DNA of 64,000 nucleotides from Hyalella azteca. Taxonomy: Eukaryota > Arthropoda > Malacostraca > Amphipoda > Hyalellidae. The stretch is from the NCBI RefSeq assembly GCF_000764305.2, contig NW_025941577.1, positions 1 to 64,000 of the forward strand, read 5' to 3'. Shown piece by piece: positions 10,525 to 22,675 of this stretch. The position numbers and the translations under genes are program-made. A model generated the notes under the pieces. The model did no database searches and had not been told where the DNA came from. It was given only the letters and a program-made list of their open reading frames with translations. Positions within the stretch are counted from its first letter, which is position 1; every line of letters starts with the position of its first letter.

Positions 10525-12632
10525 GCAAGAAAATGAAAAGGAGTTAATTAAGCACAATGCATATAGAAAATAAGAATAATTGGGGACGATATTCAGTTTA
10601 AAAATTCTGATACGTATTTTGTTAAATACGATAGAACAACTTATCGTATTCTGAAATACTTATGGCTGAAAATTATGATCCAGCCCGTGAGATACAGTCA
10701 GATATTGTGAATTTAAATTTTATTTTCAAGAAATTAAACAGACCGTAAAACTGAATACGACTCTATATTTCCAGCACCCAGACATCATAAAAACCACCGC
10801 ATGCATAAAAATTCGTGCCTCCTAAATTCGGAGACATCGTGCCGTTTTGGAGCTTATCTCGGTCATCAGGGACGAAATTTTCAGAATAAATCCGAGTTAA
10901 AACTTAAAGTCCCCAAGTCCATTTTTCCGTAAAAAAAATTCTTCAAGGCGAACGCATACACACGCCGTATCACTGATACGTCTCTTCATCACCTCAGTCT
11001 CCGGGAAGGCAAAGCGTTGAGCGAGTTTGCATTTTCAAGTTATGGAAAGAGGGCGCCGTTCCCGGCGCATGAAAGGGGTTGTAAAATGAGATTTTTCTCT
11101 CCATTGACTCAGCCTCACGACCCATAAACAATCAGGTACAATTTGCTGTCGTAACGTAGCGATCGTAATTCTGGGACTAAGTTTGCAGCGCCGAAGCGCG
11201 AGTGTTGGCAAGTTCCAAAGGTGGTCGGGTAAGTTGCGTCGTGAATCTGGAGGCTCCTCGGCAAAATTCATCGAAAGTTTAATTAATTTTGCTCAGTAAT
11301 TAGAAAGTTGGGAGAAGTTATGGGAGACCTGCCGTGTTTATCATTTATTTTGGAGCGAAACTGTGGCTTCAATCGGCAAAAAGATGAGCAAGGAGCCTGG
11401 CGTGTAACATTAATTCTAGAGTGAGAAACATTAATTGCTGCCGAGCTCACACCAACACCTCGTGAACTCAATTGCTGTGAGCGCAGCTTTAATCGCACAA
11501 ATGAGCGGCCGTTACGGAGATCGTTTTTCCCCTCTATAGATGATTTGACGGCAATAGAATTACTGCATTTTTTCTTGCTATAGATGACGAGAATTCAGTC
11601 GAGAAGCTGTGTTGTTTCTGTGATGACTCGAAGGTGTTTTTTTTTTTGCCAGCGATAAAATGCAAAGACTAAACAAATAATTCCCTCCAAATGATCATAT
11701 ATTTCAAAGAGTTAGTTAAACACTATTTTCATCATAAAAATTCACGCAGTGTATCTTACAATTTATTTTCATTAAATTTTTAGATTTTCATGATTAACAA
11801 TTATTCAGCCAACAAAATTATCAAATATCTATAATATTTTCGTCTAAACGTTGAAAAAATGAGTACTTGATTTAAAATGTAGTGAAATTTATTTAAATCT
11901 CTATAGTGGAGCTATAAGAAACGCGCAGAGCGAATCTCATTTATTTCCTCATTTAAATAGGAAAATGTTAATTTTTTACATTTTTTGTATATAATTCCGC
12001 GAAATGATTGAACGTTACACGATTCCACCATATTATGTACAGAATAAAATAGTTCAGGTAACTCCTCGTAATAATTTGTCGGGGATATTCTGTGGCTTCA
12101 GAGAATGCATTAGGGAAGCGATCTGGAAACCGCATTCATTAATCATGTGAAGAATAAAAATTATGGCCGTGGTAAGTTTGGCCGCCGAAATGCCGCCGAT
12201 GTGCCAGATGGAATATTGTGAACTGGAGGTGTGAGACTCAAAATGAGGTGAAACACGCTCAAGTATTTCGCTATATCTTTTTCAGTATGAAAGTTTCTCC
12301 GGTATATTAGATTATTGAAAGGCTTCGAAATACGATTCTACTTTCGGAAATACCCTAAGATTTAATATGTTAGTTTCGCACCATAATTCAATGTAATATT
12401 TTAACATAACCGAATAATTTTGTGGGAATGAAGATCAGGTCATATAATTTGCTCTTAATTTTTTTAATTTAAAACTATTCTCAGATTTCAATATAAATAT
12501 TTTTAACGTTGTTCAAATGTCCAAACACTTCGCTCCACACAATTTATAATGATAATAATTCACAGTGTTAAATAATCCTGAACTCGTATGACCAGCCAGC
12601 CTAATACCTACCCCCTGTAATATATTTCCACG

Positions 12633-12816
12633 CACTCAAAAAAATAATTGGATCATAAGTCATGAATAGTGACACAACTTCTTACTTTCGGCACAAGTAG
12701 CGAGTGGACGTAGCACTGATACGCCTCTATCCCGGTCTAAACTGGGTTAATATAACCCACCCACGTGCAAAATATGCATCGTTATCTGGACAAAGTTCCA
12801 CTTATTTACCTGAGTG
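12633..12816 (-). mobile_element. MITE family A, copy 4
   Basis: Starts CACTCAAAAAAATAATTGGA and ends CTGAGTG. The right part reads ATGCATCGTTATCTGGACAA, the reverse-orientation core. It lies in the predicted leader intron. Confidence 0.75.
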
Positions 12817-13699
12817 TGGGATTCTGGATACTAAAGCTCGCGGCTCTGTTGGAGAACCGCAAAAAGCTCAACGCGCTCCCACTAACATTTCTCTAAATGT
12901 AGAGAAAGATTAATGAGGCTCTGAACGTAAGAATTGTTCTGGGTCCCCACCACACCCTCGTCCTTCCCTCTTTAGGGAGCTCGTTCGTCAGACCAATTTT
13001 CATTTATCATTATTGTCCTTTCAAACTGTGATCGGAAACCTCTCTATTAACAAATATCCATCGGTAACTTGTAATATTTATATCAAGGTTTCATGATGCT
13101 TGAAATTGACTTTTTCTATATGGTACTTTAAAACTGTAAACGTATCCCAGCAAATTGGAAAATATCCGTCCATTGTTTTTCAATTTCATAACAATATTTT
13201 ATGATACTTGAAATTAACTAAGTGGTCGTTTAATCTTAAGTTCGCATTCAGCGTGACATTGATCGTAAAATAACCTCCCCCTGCTATTTTTTAAATTTAA
13301 ATCGCTCGCAAATGGTTCTTTTTCAGACTATGTAGCTGCAGCTTTGGTAAACTTTTCGCCCTCTCAGATTCAAATTTATAACTTTTCCTTAGATCTTTTA
13401 GAGATTCATATTCCAAATTTAGGACTCATTTTACATCGCTTAAAAAGTCTCTAAACTTCCTTGAAATTCTCGTTTGAGAACTTTAATGGTTTTTACGTCA
13501 ATACAATTCCGCCCGCGTGATAAGTTATCAACCGTTGAACTGAGCCAGGATACGGCGTTACAGTGAAAGCTTTTAGTGAGCTAAAAAATCAGAAATATCT
13601 GATGGTAAGGAAGGCTGAGAATATATTATGAAAATGATTTTCTATTAATCACTGAGTCATTGCGCATTCATTTAAACATACAAGTAAAGCTTTAAACAT

Positions 13700-14060
13700 T
13701 ATATCGAACATTCATCACTATGCTCACAGTTTCTAAACGCTTATATTCATAATTTCTCATATTATGCATCACTATTAGCACTCTATACAAGCCCCTATTA
13801 TTGTTATTAGTCAGATAATTCATACTACGCGGTACTATGTATATCACTATATCACCGTTATTTCTTCAAACATGCATCACCATGAGCACTCTGTTTTTAC
13901 CTTTTTAATACGCATTATTTCTCCAATCATTATCATACATCAATATGCGCACTCTGTCCAGTCTGTATTATCGTTATTTTTCAAATCATATATCATCATG
14001 CGTACTAAGTCTCAGTCTATATAATTATCGTTATTCACCGTGCTCACTTTTCTCTCGTTC
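13700..14060. repeat. Degenerate tandem array, roughly 65-70-bp period
   Basis: Blocks like CATCACCATGAGCACTCTGT followed by ATTATCGTTATTTCTC-like sequence recur four to five times between 13710 and 14050. They are strongly diverged, so the call is tentative. Confidence 0.4.
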
Positions 14061-14732
14061 TCACAATTCTCCACTACATTCGTTCATTATTATTCAATGA
14101 AAAAAAGTCGGTTTGGAGGCCGAGGTTACATGGCAGCTCTCGCGGTCGCGCGTCTGTACCACAGAGTATGAATGGAATTCTCTCAGTCTGCACTTCTAAC
14201 GTTAACAATAACGTAGAAGTAGCATTAAAGCGTCAGTAAAGCGCATTAAATCGCGCGTTAAATTAAGTCCTGATTTTACAACGGTCATTCATTTTTATAT
14301 TGTCGAACAAACTAAAAATCAATAAATGGGCTTTTGTCATTCATATTAAATTAGTGCGATGCTTTTCTCGATGTGAAATGCATTATTTGTACGGAAGAAG
14401 TTTTGGATAACGCGAATACAATTGATTTACATTAGCAACATTTTTTGATAGGATGTATGTTCGTTAAACTTTTCTAGTTCTATACCATCTTAACAAATAA
14501 CAATTTATCAGGCAAGCTTCCAGCAACAAATATCCCTAATTTTTCCGTTAATTATCTGATATTTTAAGATCCAGAGACTCAAAATAACTAACTTATTTCT
14601 ACCTGGTGTAGTTTATATTTTATTATGAAAATATAACGCAAATAAAAGAAACTGAATCTACCGAGTTGAGTGAGCCCGTCCCCAGTCTCCCACACCGCGA
14701 GTGTCGTATATCGTCGTGTTGTGGTGCCCGCA

Positions 14733-14917
14733 CACTCAGAAAAATAAGTGGGACTTTATTGAAGTGGTGAAGCACTTTGGGCCCATGTGCTGGTCCTATA
14801 GGCACGGTTTGGGCAGGCAAGAGAGCCAGACCAATTCTGTCCTACCTCTTTGCTCGTGCCGTGCGTAAGAAAGTGGGTCATTATTGGCCTATATGACACA
14901 CTTATTTTTATGAATGT
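14733..14917 (+). mobile_element. MITE family A, copy 5
   Basis: Left end CACTCAGAAAAATAAGTGGG and right end TGACACACTTATTTTTATGAATG form the inverted termini. The centre is diverged and GC-richer. Confidence 0.75.
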
Positions 14918-14970
14918 GGAGAGACGTCAGAGATTCCCACGTGCGGTTTAGGAGTCGCGTTCAAATGACG

Positions 14971-15172
14971 ACCAGGATACCAGAGAGACAGACCCCTGAC
15001 CAGGATACCAGAGAGACAGACCCCTGACCAGGATACCAGAGAGACAGACCCCTGACCAGGATACAAGGATACCAGAGACACAGACCCCTGACCAGGATAC
15101 CAGAGACACAGACCCCTGACCAGGGTACCAGGGAGACAGACCCCTGACCAGGATACCAGAGAGACAGACCAG
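14971..15172. repeat. 28-bp minisatellite, about 7 copies
   Basis: Units start ACCAGGATACCAGAGAGACA at 14971, 14999, 15027 and onward, with a small duplicated insertion near 15062. The derived minus-strand ORF (Leu-Trp-Tyr-Pro-Gly-Gln repeats) is not a gene. Confidence 0.9.
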
Positions 15173-15294
15173 GTACTTTGATAACCGAAAGTTCTGCGGG
15201 ATTTTTTAATTCTGATTCTATTTCCGCGATTGGCAATATTCTTGCCGTCGATTTCTTGCAGCTTGGATTGTCTCGCGATATTCTGGTGATTTCT

Positions 15295-15460
15295 CGCTCA
15301 GAAAACTGAGAGAAACTATGGCCAAATAGCGATGCACCTTTTGCTTTATGTGGTTATCCCACGTTATCCCACTTTTGGCGCGGTGAAAGGGGTGTATCAG
15401 TGCTACGTGAGGAATTTGGCTCACTATTTGGACAATATGATCCATCAGTTTGTCCGAGTG
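15295..15460 (+). mobile_element. MITE family A, copy 6
   Basis: Left CGCTCAGAAAACTGAGAG, then GCCAAATAGCGATGCACCTT, CTTTTGGCGCGG, GTATCAGTGCTACGTG and CACTATTTGGACAATATGAT, ending CCGAGTG. 166 bp, the full family layout. Confidence 0.85.
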
Positions 15461-15560
15461 CTGGGACTACGGCCACTGATCCAGGTTAACATTGTAGCTG
15501 TTAACCGTCCACGGCCCCCTGCGTCGCTCTAACTATCCCGCCGTGGGGGGCCCTGCCGTG

Positions 15561-15598
15561 GGGGGCACCGCCCCCCCGCTGTGGGGGGCGGTGCCCCC
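15561..15598. repeat. Perfect 16-bp G/C inverted repeat (hairpin)
   Basis: GGGGGCACCGCCCCCC at 15561-15576 and its exact reverse complement at 15583-15598 are separated by a 6-nt loop. A further CCGTGGGGGGC block lies just upstream (about 15541). The G runs could also form quadruplexes. This is sharply different from the AT-rich surroundings. Confidence 0.8.
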
Positions 15599-15652
15599 TC
15601 CAGGGTACATCGTCAAGACTCGGCATTTCAAAGATTGCTTCAAAAGTCACAT

Positions 15653-15769
15653 CACTCACAGAAATGAGTGAGGCTTTAACCAAATAGCAGTGAGTAAGAT
15701 CAAAATGACTCGTACAAACGCAAAAAGTGCATCATTATTTGAAGAGAGCATTAGTTATTTTTTTCAGTG
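15653..15769 (+). mobile_element. MITE family A, copy 7 (shortened)
   Basis: Begins CACTCACAGAAATGAGTGAG with ACCAAATAGCAG, and ends ATTTTTTTCAGTG. 117 bp, so the centre is partly deleted. Confidence 0.7.
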
Positions 15770-16183
15770 TGCACAAGCTGATAAATTTCAAAGCTTTTAA
15801 TTAAGTCGAATATTTGAAGATTGAAAGATTCATATGAATATCAAAGCGGCAATTGCGGTGTTGATATTAGTTTTAAATAAATATATTTTCTGTTGTACTC
15901 CGCATACTCAAAAATATCTTAGACTTCTTAGCAATAATGCGCAATATTTCTGTGAGTATTATTTTTTATTGAACTTTCATAATCAATATCTCAAAATAAA
16001 GTCTTTCCTCTGAATATGCTTTAATTTAATCGTATAAGATGCCGCTGGGTAGGTGGTGATTTATTGACCAAAACCTGGCAAGAAATGGGATACGGTGCAG
16101 TAAATGGCTTTATATAATACCCAATATCTTTAAAATTCAGTATACGATCAAAGTCCTGAGATCATCGAAGGAATTAATTACAC

Positions 16184-16346
16184 GTTACACTGAATGGCCT
16201 TTCATCATTACACTGAATGACCTTTCATCATTACACTTTATGACCTTTCATCGTTACACTGAATGACCTTTCATCATTACACTGAATGGCCTTTCATCAT
16301 TACACTGAATGGCCTTTCATCATTACACTGAATGACCTTTCATTAT
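16184..16346. repeat. 23-bp minisatellite, 7 copies
   Basis: Seven units beginning TTACACTGAATGACCTTTCA, nearly identical, with one TTTATGA variant. Confidence 0.92.
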
Positions 16347-19300
16347 TTGAGTTTGGAGGTCCCTACAGTTCCCAGTGATACTCTTCTTTAAAAAATATCT
16401 TGAGGTGTATTTTTTTTCATTTAGTTCAATAAGTCATCTAGATGGCTATCACGCTCAAGGATGATCAGTCGCGGCAGGCCATGTCGCTCCTTCCGTCCGT
16501 CTTAATCGAGACAGCTTAGGCAGGATTATGTGCTTATAAATACATATTAGTGAGCAATAAATGCGGATTAGGTTTCAATGCCTCAAGATGCGCCTGCCTG
16601 CGCGTAAAGATCGCTCGATATAAGCACGCCAAGGCACGTTTAGTCACGTTCCGCGGTCAAATGTCAACAAAGAAACTGAAGCTTTTGTCATCCACAGACT
16701 CCCATGAATGGGATCTTGTTAGTAACGTTTCAGTAATGGTTTTTCCGGACGATTTTAGAGCCTGGCATCAATCGGAGAAGATTGACGGTCACGACGAGTG
16801 TTTATAACATTTTAGTGATGGTTTTCGGTGACAGTTTAAGAGCGGTAAACAATCGGGAGAAATAGATGGTCAAGAAGAGCACAGTGCGGAGAACAGTTCC
16901 AAACTTGACGCAATTCAAAATTAATTGAAAATGTCTCTAGATAACAATGAACGAGTCTTCTTAGCTCACGCGCACCTAAGAATATAGTGAGATCATCGAG
17001 ACCGGCACCAATCTGTTGTACTTTGATCTATTTAGGACTTAGTGAAATTCATTGAAAAGAGCTTGAAAATGATGGAACTTCCTGTCATCACTTAAAAATT
17101 AAGAAAATGGAATATGTCAAAAACGACATATGATGGGCATAAAGACCCGAAGAAAAGTGAGAAAAGTCTTCTCAGTCGAAAGAAATAGAAAATCTGTATA
17201 TTTAAAGATATTAATCACTTATCAAGTTCAAGTTGTACTTGAAAAAATAAAAATTCTACTTACGAACAGAATTTTATTCAGCCTATTACAATTTAAGATA
17301 GAAAGTTGTCCAGCGTATGTCTACTAGTATGTAAATATTGACATTCATTATATGAAAAAAAAAGTCTACACTTTTTTCCCCGATACTAGCACGATAAACT
17401 ATGCCAACTTTTTTCATTGAAAATCCGGGAATTTATGTTCTCATCCACGACGGCATTGAGATTAGAATTTAATTAGCAAGTGGCTTGCAGTTAATGCGAT
17501 TGACGGTAAATTTATCGACTTTTTCAATTATGACTTCGTTATTTCGCATTCACCATCAAGGTGGCACCGAAACGATCAGTTCATTAGAAAGTTCTCCGTA
17601 TATAATTCTGTAGAAGATAAATGATAAAAAATAACATTTCCTCAACAATAATTTAAATATTTTATGTATTTCTTTCCGACGCCTTCTTCAGAATAATGCG
17701 TCAATTAACAAAAGATTCGCACTTGTTTCAATTGAAGTTTTATTGACTTTAATTAAGGTTGCACCGTATGTAAGTAGGTGGTAATATTCATATATATTAT
17801 TATTTAAATTTCTTTCTGTGTAGGCTGGTCTATAGGATAAAGCGCTGCATAAAAGATTATATACTCTCAGTAGAAAATGAAAGTTTGTGCGGGCAATCAA
17901 TTATATTTATAAGAAATCATATCAAATATTAGCAATGTAGAAAAAGAACTAATTATTAATGATCTGAATGGATGACATTGATGTTAATGGGATAGAGCGT
18001 TTTACATTTAACGTGTTCGTGACAACTGCACATATATTTGAATTATATTTTAAGAAAAATATTTTATTCGCAATTTGTTAATTGAGTTTCTATGGTTCAA
18101 GTTGATTATATTTTAAACTTAGGTTTAGGAAATTCTAAATTTAAACTTTCTTACTGCCCAGAATTGCGAAAAGGGTAGAAAATAGCGTTCATATAAATTT
18201 TTCCTTTTCCTAAAAATTTTTGACTGCTATAGCATTCAGTAAGAAATTAACAAGCGGCATGGCACTTTTTCGTTATGATATGCCGCTGTTGATAAACTCC
18301 ACTTACTCCAGTGATGGGAAAACGACCAGGGAGAACGCCACCACACGACTGTGACCAATTTAACGTAATCGTTTCTCAAGCAGCATGCGGAGGTGAAAAT
18401 ACGAGGTTTCGCTTCAACTTCACTATCCCGAATTTTAGAAATTCAAGATTTTTTTAACTTATGAACGAGTAAAATAAAAGTAAGTGCACTTTGTGTACTG
18501 TTTTGTTGACGTAAAAAACATGAAAAAATTGTTGAAGAAGTTACAAAAATTAAAGAGCTTTAATTAGAAGTCAACTGACGGGACAAAATTTCAAAGCGAC
18601 ATGTATAGTGAAGACTCGAAAAACGTTTAAATTATTAAATTAGTTAATTAAACAGAGAGATCTTTTCTTATATTTTTTTTGTTGTCTGGCTTCAGCAATG
18701 GATTTACCCTAAGTGCAGCCAATTGATTTATGAAGAATTTGTTATGGCCGATGTCAGTTTATGGTACATTTTATGACATCAATTGGCAGACAGAGACTTG
18801 CCTTCATGTTCATGTGAAAATTCTTCTGCCTAAGCCCCTTATAGAAGATTTTATTATATCAAATAAAGTTATTCTGTTTTCTTATTTATTTCTGTCAAAG
18901 ATAAAAATTCATGATTCATATTCATTAATATGATTTCTCGAAAGGTAACAAAGCATGTTTATTTCATGCAGTTAAACTGCTGGTACGATATATCAGAATT
19001 ATACTAAAAAATATTCGTGTTGTGAAGGCATCAATAAATATCGCCGCAGACCTCCGCAATAAATAGATATGATCGCAGTTCTATGCAGACTATTTAAGGC
19101 GGAAATTGTAATGCTTATTATTATTAGCTTATAGAATACAGGAGCAGCTGATAGTGTAAATAGTTCACTTTTACAAGGTGAATAATTCAAGCTTCGGTGC
19201 ACTGAGAATGATCTCCATAAAAAATTAGAAGTGATCAAAATTTAAATTAGGTAATTATGCCCAATCAACCGTCTTAAATGCACAGAATTTAATGCAGAAT

Positions 19301-19353
19301 ATGAAATTTAATATTTGAGAGATGCAAGGAGATTTAATCATAAATGAACTTAC

Positions 19354-19659
19354 CTTCAATAAGTTTTTTTTTTGACGGACGATCTTCAGTAACAACTGCA
19401 ATTTCCTAGCACAAATCTGTTTCCAAATCACCAGTTAGAGAAAGTCTTCTCTTTATATTTCAACTAAGAATTCAACAGTTATGTCTCGACGCTCTTTCAA
19501 TAAACAAGTAATTGATTCAACAAATCAAAGTTGAGCCTTGTTTTTGCAGGTAAGTTCACTCGACGAAGCCGTAAAGTTCTTGTGGAACAACACCGCGTCA
19601 GTGGAGGTTCAGGAGCAGCGAGCGTGACACCCTCGCTCGCCGAGCTTCAGAATGTGACT
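19354..19659 (-). other. Predicted noncoding first exon of the 7-pass membrane gene
   Basis: The minus strand reads TTGAAG|GTAAGT at 19354/19353, a consensus 5' splice site. The 306 nt upstream, to a predicted start site at 19659, contain no ATG on this strand, although several would be expected by chance in AT-rich DNA. Joined to the acceptor at 10523, this gives a 376-nt leader whose first ATG is the start of the membrane-protein ORF. This is an inference; no transcript data are available. Confidence 0.4.
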
Positions 19660-19689
19660 GGCAACTCGCTGCCCCGCACTCCTATTTAT
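19655..19689 (-). promoter_or_regulatory. Candidate TATA plus initiator core promoter
   Basis: The minus strand has ATAAATA (19689..19683) and, 30 nt downstream, CCAGTCA with its A at 19659, close to the arthropod initiator YCAKTY. The pair sits in the GC-rich patch 19560-19720 that interrupts AT-rich DNA. Spacing and position fit transcription towards the membrane-protein gene. Confidence 0.35.
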
Positions 19690-21224
19690 CTCTGTCGCCA
19701 GACCTGAAAATCTCACCAAGCTGTCATACTAACGATCTGCTGAGATTTCCGAACACAATTCGAGTGTTACCTCAATTTTGAACATATATCTCTATTACAA
19801 TAAATAATTGTAATTATATATAATTGAGTAAAATAATTCGAATAAGACTTTCATCATTAAAAAAAAATTATTATTATTATACCATGAACATAAACACATA
19901 GAGTGATTTATAAACAAAATGTTTTCTCATACATAGAAAGCTAAATCAATTGAGACAAGAATAATTTATTTAACGGTCAACAAAAGTTAATTTAGAAGAA
20001 TAGGTATAGAAGAGCATGTTAGACTTGACCTGCACCTTAGCACGACTTGGGTACGGTGGCTGGGTGGGCTCTCCAGCTCTCCCGATACCGTCTCGAATTA
20101 TCCCTAAATGCCTGGAAATCCTGGTAATCCATGACGAGTTTTGCTCATTTGAGTATCATACTAAAATCTTAGATTTATTTACATCCAGCCATGCAACGGC
20201 CGCCGATAATTCGGACAAAATTCACAATGTGGTACGAAGTATGGCTTCGAAAGAAGCAGCTACAAGAAACAGGTATTTACTTGACTGCGTTTGTTTACGA
20301 ATTTCTGTGGAAGATTCTTGTTAATTTATGAAGGATTTAGAAGATAATTATCGGACTAAACGAAGTGACATTCTGCGGTTAATCTCTGTGTGAAGTTATT
20401 ACGAGCTCAATTTTAGTACCGTAGTTTATAGATTATATCGATGCCAGCTAGGCACAGAAAATAAATTGTTTATGTTTATAATGTGGAATTTAAGTGAGAA
20501 AACATTGTTCATTTGGAGACAAACTTCAATATGATTTGCCTTTCTCGAGCAATTTTAATCTTGTATTCATCGCTCCTGTATTAATTTTAATGAAAAAACT
20601 GCCATTTTTGGGGTAAATTACATCTCAACAAATTGAGTAAAATAAAGAAACTTGCAACATTAAAGAATGAACATTTTCTATGACTGGCCATACCCTTTTT
20701 TAATTTATTTAGATTTAGACACCATACTTTTTTTATCTTATTATTACTTGATAATTCTGTGCAGTTTTTTTTAATGCCCTGTATATTGTTCACCTTACTG
20801 ATGCTGAAAAACTGCCACTATACATTTCCATAAATATACCATATCTTATTTTGGCTCGATATCCTAATTTACAAAGTCGTTTTCTAATGGAACTATGATC
20901 TCAGAAAGTGATGAGTCATGTGTGAGACCCATCAGCAAAAAAGTCATTTTTAGAGACACAAAAGAGTTATAGAGAGCCCCGGTATTTCATTTATCTTTTA
21001 ATTACTTCTGGGGTTAATGCTAAATGGTAACGAGCTTCCGAGTGCTTGAGGTCAACTAAGATGGATTCCATGACGCCTTTTCACAAAGAAATTCGTCAAC
21101 AAATGAGCTTACCTAACCAGTAGCCAGAAAATTTTTTTTTAATTGCGGCTACTGTTTACAACTGTGGGAGTAAACGCGGCTTGTATAATGAAACATGAAT
21201 TGTCATACATTATTAATGAAACAT
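19690..21224. other. Noncoding stretch upstream of the predicted promoter
   Basis: Contains a 102-codon plus-strand ORF (20016-20324) with no family signature or supporting context. Otherwise AT-rich, nothing recognised. Confidence 0.45.
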
Positions 21225-21323
21225 ACTCTTTCGTGTGATTTTTATTTCATGTTTCTACGTTTAATACTTTACAAATTATAAACTTTTACTTTTATCAACT
21301 TTTTTTGGGGTCACCCTTTTTTA
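21225..21323 (+). mobile_element. Solo terminal fragment of a Tc1/mariner-type element
   Basis: About 100 bp matching the right terminal repeat of the element at 58134-58894. Shared blocks are ACTCTTTC, TTTTTATTTCAT, CGTTTAATA, TTACTTTTA.CAACT and GGGTCACCC. The outer end is degraded (CACCCTTTTTTA instead of CACCCTGTA). I could not find a matching left end upstream. Confidence 0.6.
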
Positions 21324-21375
21324 CGTAATTCGATTACATATGAATCTAACCTTTACAAAAAAAAAAAAAAAAATA

Positions 21376-21461
21376 GCTGGATTCTAAAACTTTTTCTGTA
21401 AAGATATATTGAATTTTTGTGATATATTCTTTACTTTCAAATTTCTGGTTAACGAAACATA
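21376..21461 (+). repeat. Dispersed repeat B, copy 1
   Basis: Diverged match to 45155-45241: AGCTGGATTCTAAAAC, then TAAAGAT, TGAATTTTTGTG, and the conserved end CTTTACTTTCAAATTTCTGG. A 16-nt poly(A) tract sits just upstream (about 21358). Confidence 0.5.
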
Positions 21462-22097
21462 TCTTGTGATGAATTTTTTATTATTTTAATTTTTTACATC
21501 GTGTTTACTATTCTTACGGAAATTACCTTAAAAAACATATAAGATACAATAACAATATACATACAATCTCCAGTGTGGCAATTATTATTAGTAGTATTAT
21601 AATTGTTAAAGAGATTTAATCATGATCTTATAGTCGGAGATTCAAAACTCACATTCCAAAAATTTGTCTTAAGTAACATAGAATAATTCTAACCGAATAA
21701 AACCTGCTAATTTTGGCATGAGGAACGTAAAAATGTACAAAAAGTTTTCTTATGAACAATGTATTATTTTCTGGGTTATTTTCTGATATATAAATTTTTT
21801 CTATGCATCATTCCTTCATTCCTTTACTCGAACAAGTAGTTTTCCATTTATAAATAAATATGTAATTATATAATATGTATTTAAAGGCAAGTAATCATGT
21901 ACATCAAATGGGACATGCTTCATCATGCTCCACGTACGTAGTAACTGCATGCGTTCAAGCAGTAACGTTACGCAGTAACTTTCCTACTCGTACGTAGTGA
22001 AGAGAACGGGCATTAAGGATGCTTAAGGAGAAGCAACTCATTAGCAGGGCAGCGATTTTCCCAAGGATTAGGGACCACAGTCACGCTAGGAATTCGC
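21462..22097. other. Noncoding stretch
   Basis: AT-rich. No supported feature. Confidence 0.5.
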
Positions 22098-22376
22098 GCC
22101 GAGGCATGCTCACTCTCACGCTACCTGCTGCTGGTGCCGAGGCATGCTCACCCTCACGCTACCTGCCACTGGTGCCGAGGCATGCTCACCCTCACGCTAC
22201 CTGCCACTGGTGCCGAGGCATGCTCACTCTCATGCTAACTGCTGCTGGTGCTGAGGCATGCTCACTCTCACGCTACCTGCTTCTGGTGCCGAGGCATGCT
22301 AGCTCACTCTCACGCTACCGGCCGCTGGTGCCGAGGCATGCTCACTCTCACGCTACCGGCCGCTGGTGCCTTAGCG
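22098..22376. repeat. 38-bp minisatellite, about 7 copies
   Basis: GAGGCATGCTCACTCTCACG recurs at 22101, 22139, 22177, 22215, 22253, 22291 and 22333 (38-bp steps, one 4-bp insertion). The two plus-strand ORFs here are repeat by-products. Confidence 0.92.
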
Positions 22377-22454
22377 TGCCTTCATCGACTTTATCTCAAG
22401 ATGTCTGCTATGATTAACGCTTCGATTACTTACAAGTGCGCTTGACTTTTATAT

Positions 22455-22675
22455 ATTCATAGACAATGTATTGTAGACTTCTACGTATTTATAGGCTATG
22501 TATTATAAACTTCTATGTAATAATAGGCTATGTAGTCTAGACTTATATGTGTTTATAGGCCATGTAGTCTAGCCTTCTATACATTTCTTGGCTATGTATT
22601 CTAGCCTTCTATATATTTATAGACTATGCAGTCTAGACTTCTGTATATTTATAGGCTATCGATTCTAGACTTATA
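22455..22675. repeat. 32-bp minisatellite, about 7 copies
   Basis: ATAGGCTATGTAGTCTAGAC-type units start at 22459, 22491, 22523, 22555 and 22587. Only about 80 bp separate it from the 38-bp array. Confidence 0.85.

Larger units (their letters stand above)
10523..19353 (-). other. Predicted 8.8-kb leader intron
   Basis: Bounded by a GTAAGT donor (19353) and a TTCTTGCAG acceptor (10523) on the minus strand. I see no conserved coding ORF inside. It holds four MITE copies, the 28-bp and 23-bp minisatellites, a GC hairpin, a decayed 65-70-bp array and otherwise AT-rich sequence. The stretches 10525-12632, 12817-13699, 15770-16183 and 16347-19353 show nothing else that I recognise. A GC-richer patch at about 11030-11520 could be an alternative promoter or leader exon. 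Confidence 0.35.

Noticed and set aside
20016..20324. 102-codon plus-strand ORF as a possible exon
   Set aside because: No recognisable domain, weak composition signal and no convincing flanking splice sites.
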